Below are positions 62,907 to 64,000 of a stretch of DNA of 64,000 nt, piece by piece. Under the pieces are notes generated by a model. That model did no database searches and was not told the DNA's origin. It saw nothing but the letters and a program-made list of their open reading frames with translations. Source of the DNA: Amarobacillus sp046328225 (GTDB lineage Bacteria; Chloroflexota; Dehalococcoidia; Tepidiformales; Tepidiformaceae); assembly GCA_046328225.1 (NCBI GenBank), contig JAXLWZ010000001.1, positions 1 to 64,000 on the forward strand, given 5' to 3'. Within the stretch, counting starts at the first letter, position 1; each line of letters begins with the position of its first letter. Made by a program: the position numbers and the translations under genes.

Positions 62907-63743
62907 ATGCCCGAACTGACGCTGGACGACGCGGCCATCCTCCATTACGAGGAGTGGGGCGATACCGAGGCTCCTGCCGTGGTGCTGCTGCACGGCTTCA
63001 CGAGCGACCTGCGCATGTGGAAGGCGCACGCCGAGGCCCTCTCCGAGGAGTACCGCGTCATCGCCATCGACCTTCGCGGACACGGCGCTTCCGGCGCGCC
63101 CGAGGACCTCGCCACCTACACCATGGAGCGCTATGCGGAGGACGTCCGCCAGCTGCTCGCGGCCCTCGGGGTCGACCTGTGCGCGCTTGTGGGGTGCAGC
63201 TTCGGTGGCATGGTGGCGCTGCAAGTCGCGGTCACCTGGCCGGACATGGTCGCCGCGCTCGTGCTCACCGACACTTCGCCCGCCTACGCCTCGGAACGGT
63301 ATGACGACGAGTTCCGCCGCCGCGAAGCGCGCATCACCGAGCAGGAGCGCATCGTCGAACAGTTCGGCACCGCCGAGCTCGGCAAGCGCGTCGCCGCCAC
63401 CGTGAAGGACACCTTCCTCGCCGACGCGCTCCGCCGCCGCTATAGCAGCATGACGCGCGCGGGATACCTGGGATCGGCCCGCGTCCGCCGCGAACGGCCC
63501 GACCTCATCGGCCGCCTCGCGGGGCTCACCATGCCGACCCTCATCTGCACGGGCGATGCCGACCCCGTGCGCTCCGCGGCCGACGTGATGCTGCTGGAGA
63601 TGCCCGGGGCCCGCTTCGTGCTCTTCAAAGAGTGCGGCCACGGCGTGCCCTCGCTCCGCCCGGAGGCGTTCCTCCAGGTGCTCACGGGCTTCCTCCACGA
63701 TGTCGAGGACGGCCGCCCGCTCGCGGGCAGCACCTCGGTCTAG
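62907..63743 (+). CDS. Alpha/beta hydrolase
   Basis: 278 residues. PAVVLLHGFTSDLRMWKAH is the oxyanion-hole region, LVGCSFGGMVALQVA the nucleophile elbow (Ser in GCSFGG), CTGDADPVRS the acid and FKECGHGVPSL the His. It resembles 3-oxoadipate enol-lactonase and BioH-type hydrolases, but no neighbouring gene gives the substrate. The leaderless promoter fits ATG 62907. It is separate from the split hydrolase at 14881 and not closely related. Confidence 0.88.
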   Translation: MPELTLDDAAILHYEEWGDTEAPAVVLLHGFTSDLRMWKAHAEALSEEYRVIAIDLRGHGASGAPEDLATYTMERYAEDVRQLLAALGVDLCALVGCSFGGMVALQVAVTWPDMVAALVLTDTSPAYASERYDDEFRRREARITEQERIVEQFGTAELGKRVAATVKDTFLADALRRRYSSMTRAGYLGSARVRRERPDLIGRLAGLTMPTLICTGDADPVRSAADVMLLEMPGARFVLFKECGHGVPSLRPEAFLQVLTGFLHDVEDGRPLAGSTSV

Positions 63744-63896
63744 GCATTCCCACCGGTTTTTGCGTCCTAACCGGGCAGCTCCCCGATTGGGCGGCGAATC
63801 CCGTCCTTACCCCACTCCGTCCCCCTTCCGCGCGCTCCGATACCTACGGCAAACGCCGCGGCGGGCCCGGTATGGCCACGCCACGAGGGGGATACC

Positions 63897-64000
63897 TTGG
63901 CCCAGGACGCAGCCGAATCCTCGTTCGACCGCAATCGCATCCAGCAGTCCACCGAGACCGAGTTCGGCATCCACGAGATGTTCTTCTCGATCACCGATGA
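63897..64000 (+). CDS. PAS-domain protein, N-terminus only (runs off the window)
   Basis: 34 residues are visible. The start TTG 63897 has AGGGGG 8 nt upstream. The sequence reaches FGIHEMFFSITDD, which resembles the ELFFSTTD opening of PAS domains in aerotaxis- and chemotaxis-type receptors. Nothing else can be said because the rest lies beyond the window edge. Confidence 0.5.
   Translation, partial: MAQDAAESSFDRNRIQQSTETEFGIHEMFFSITD

Overview
The window is about 70% GC DNA, densely coding on both strands, with no rRNA, tRNA or CRISPR array that I can see. Lipoproteins with Ala/Ser/Thr/Pro linkers, Thr-Pro-rich secreted tails, tandem family III CoA-transferase domains and the general gene mix suggest a Chloroflexota bacterium, perhaps Dehalococcoidia-like. 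That placement is an inference from protein style, not from a marker gene. It reads as an ordinary chromosome segment.

Layout. 1-2414 (minus) is a siroheme cluster: a uroporphyrinogen-III synthase/methyltransferase fusion, precorrin-2 dehydrogenase and a sirohydrochlorin chelatase cut by the window edge. 2557-7762 carries a YceI-like protein, a DUF3800 protein, a small GntR-type regulator, aroA and a TSUP permease. 7773-10579 (minus) holds two enoyl-CoA hydratase paralogues and a quinone-oxidoreductase-like enzyme, with a lipoprotein and clpS after them. 13290-20571 mixes a CAP-domain protein, DUF402, a frameshifted hydrolase, fabF, a HEAT-repeat protein and an M23 peptidase. 20695-23981 (minus) is a copper/cytochrome-oxidase-assembly cluster (tandem PCuAC, SCO, a His-rich membrane protein). 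24136-36143 is housekeeping: proB, pth, ogt, mnmA, rsfS, folP, a GT4 glycosyltransferase and a GAF histidine kinase with its NarL-type regulator. 36207-47525 includes a cupredoxin, DinB proteins, two MFS exporters, a GH1 glucosidase, nhaA and radC. 49180-51620 (minus) is a coupled pair of ferritin-like diiron proteins, one with a complete metal site and one degenerate. 52081-58589 holds a tandem CoA-transferase, an orphan HK97-type capsid protein and a cassette of small membrane proteins marked by two 92-94 bp direct repeats. The end carries hisE-hisG, a flavin reductase, an M50 protease, an SCO-like lipoprotein, an alpha/beta hydrolase and the start of a PAS protein.

Two genome-wide patterns stand out. 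First, about twenty intergenic elements are built from 7-bp tandem repeats around a GC-rich core related to GGCAACCCC...GGGGTTGCC. The heptads differ between elements (GTTCCCA, GAGTGCT, CCTCGAR, CCTCATT, YCTCYTT, CGGCCGT, GCTRTTA), but the unit is always 7 bp, the block order is conserved, and the elements often run exactly from stop codon to stop codon. Second, about twenty genes have a TANNNT -10 hexamer 6-7 bp before the start codon and no Shine-Dalgarno sequence, which predicts widespread leaderless transcription.

At least four genes (hydrolase 14881-16058, MFS 45361-46804, radC 46808-47525, HTH protein 48983-49299) and one degenerate reading frame (47540-47942) need a frameshift to give a complete product. 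This clustering could reflect indel errors in the assembly rather than real pseudogenes.
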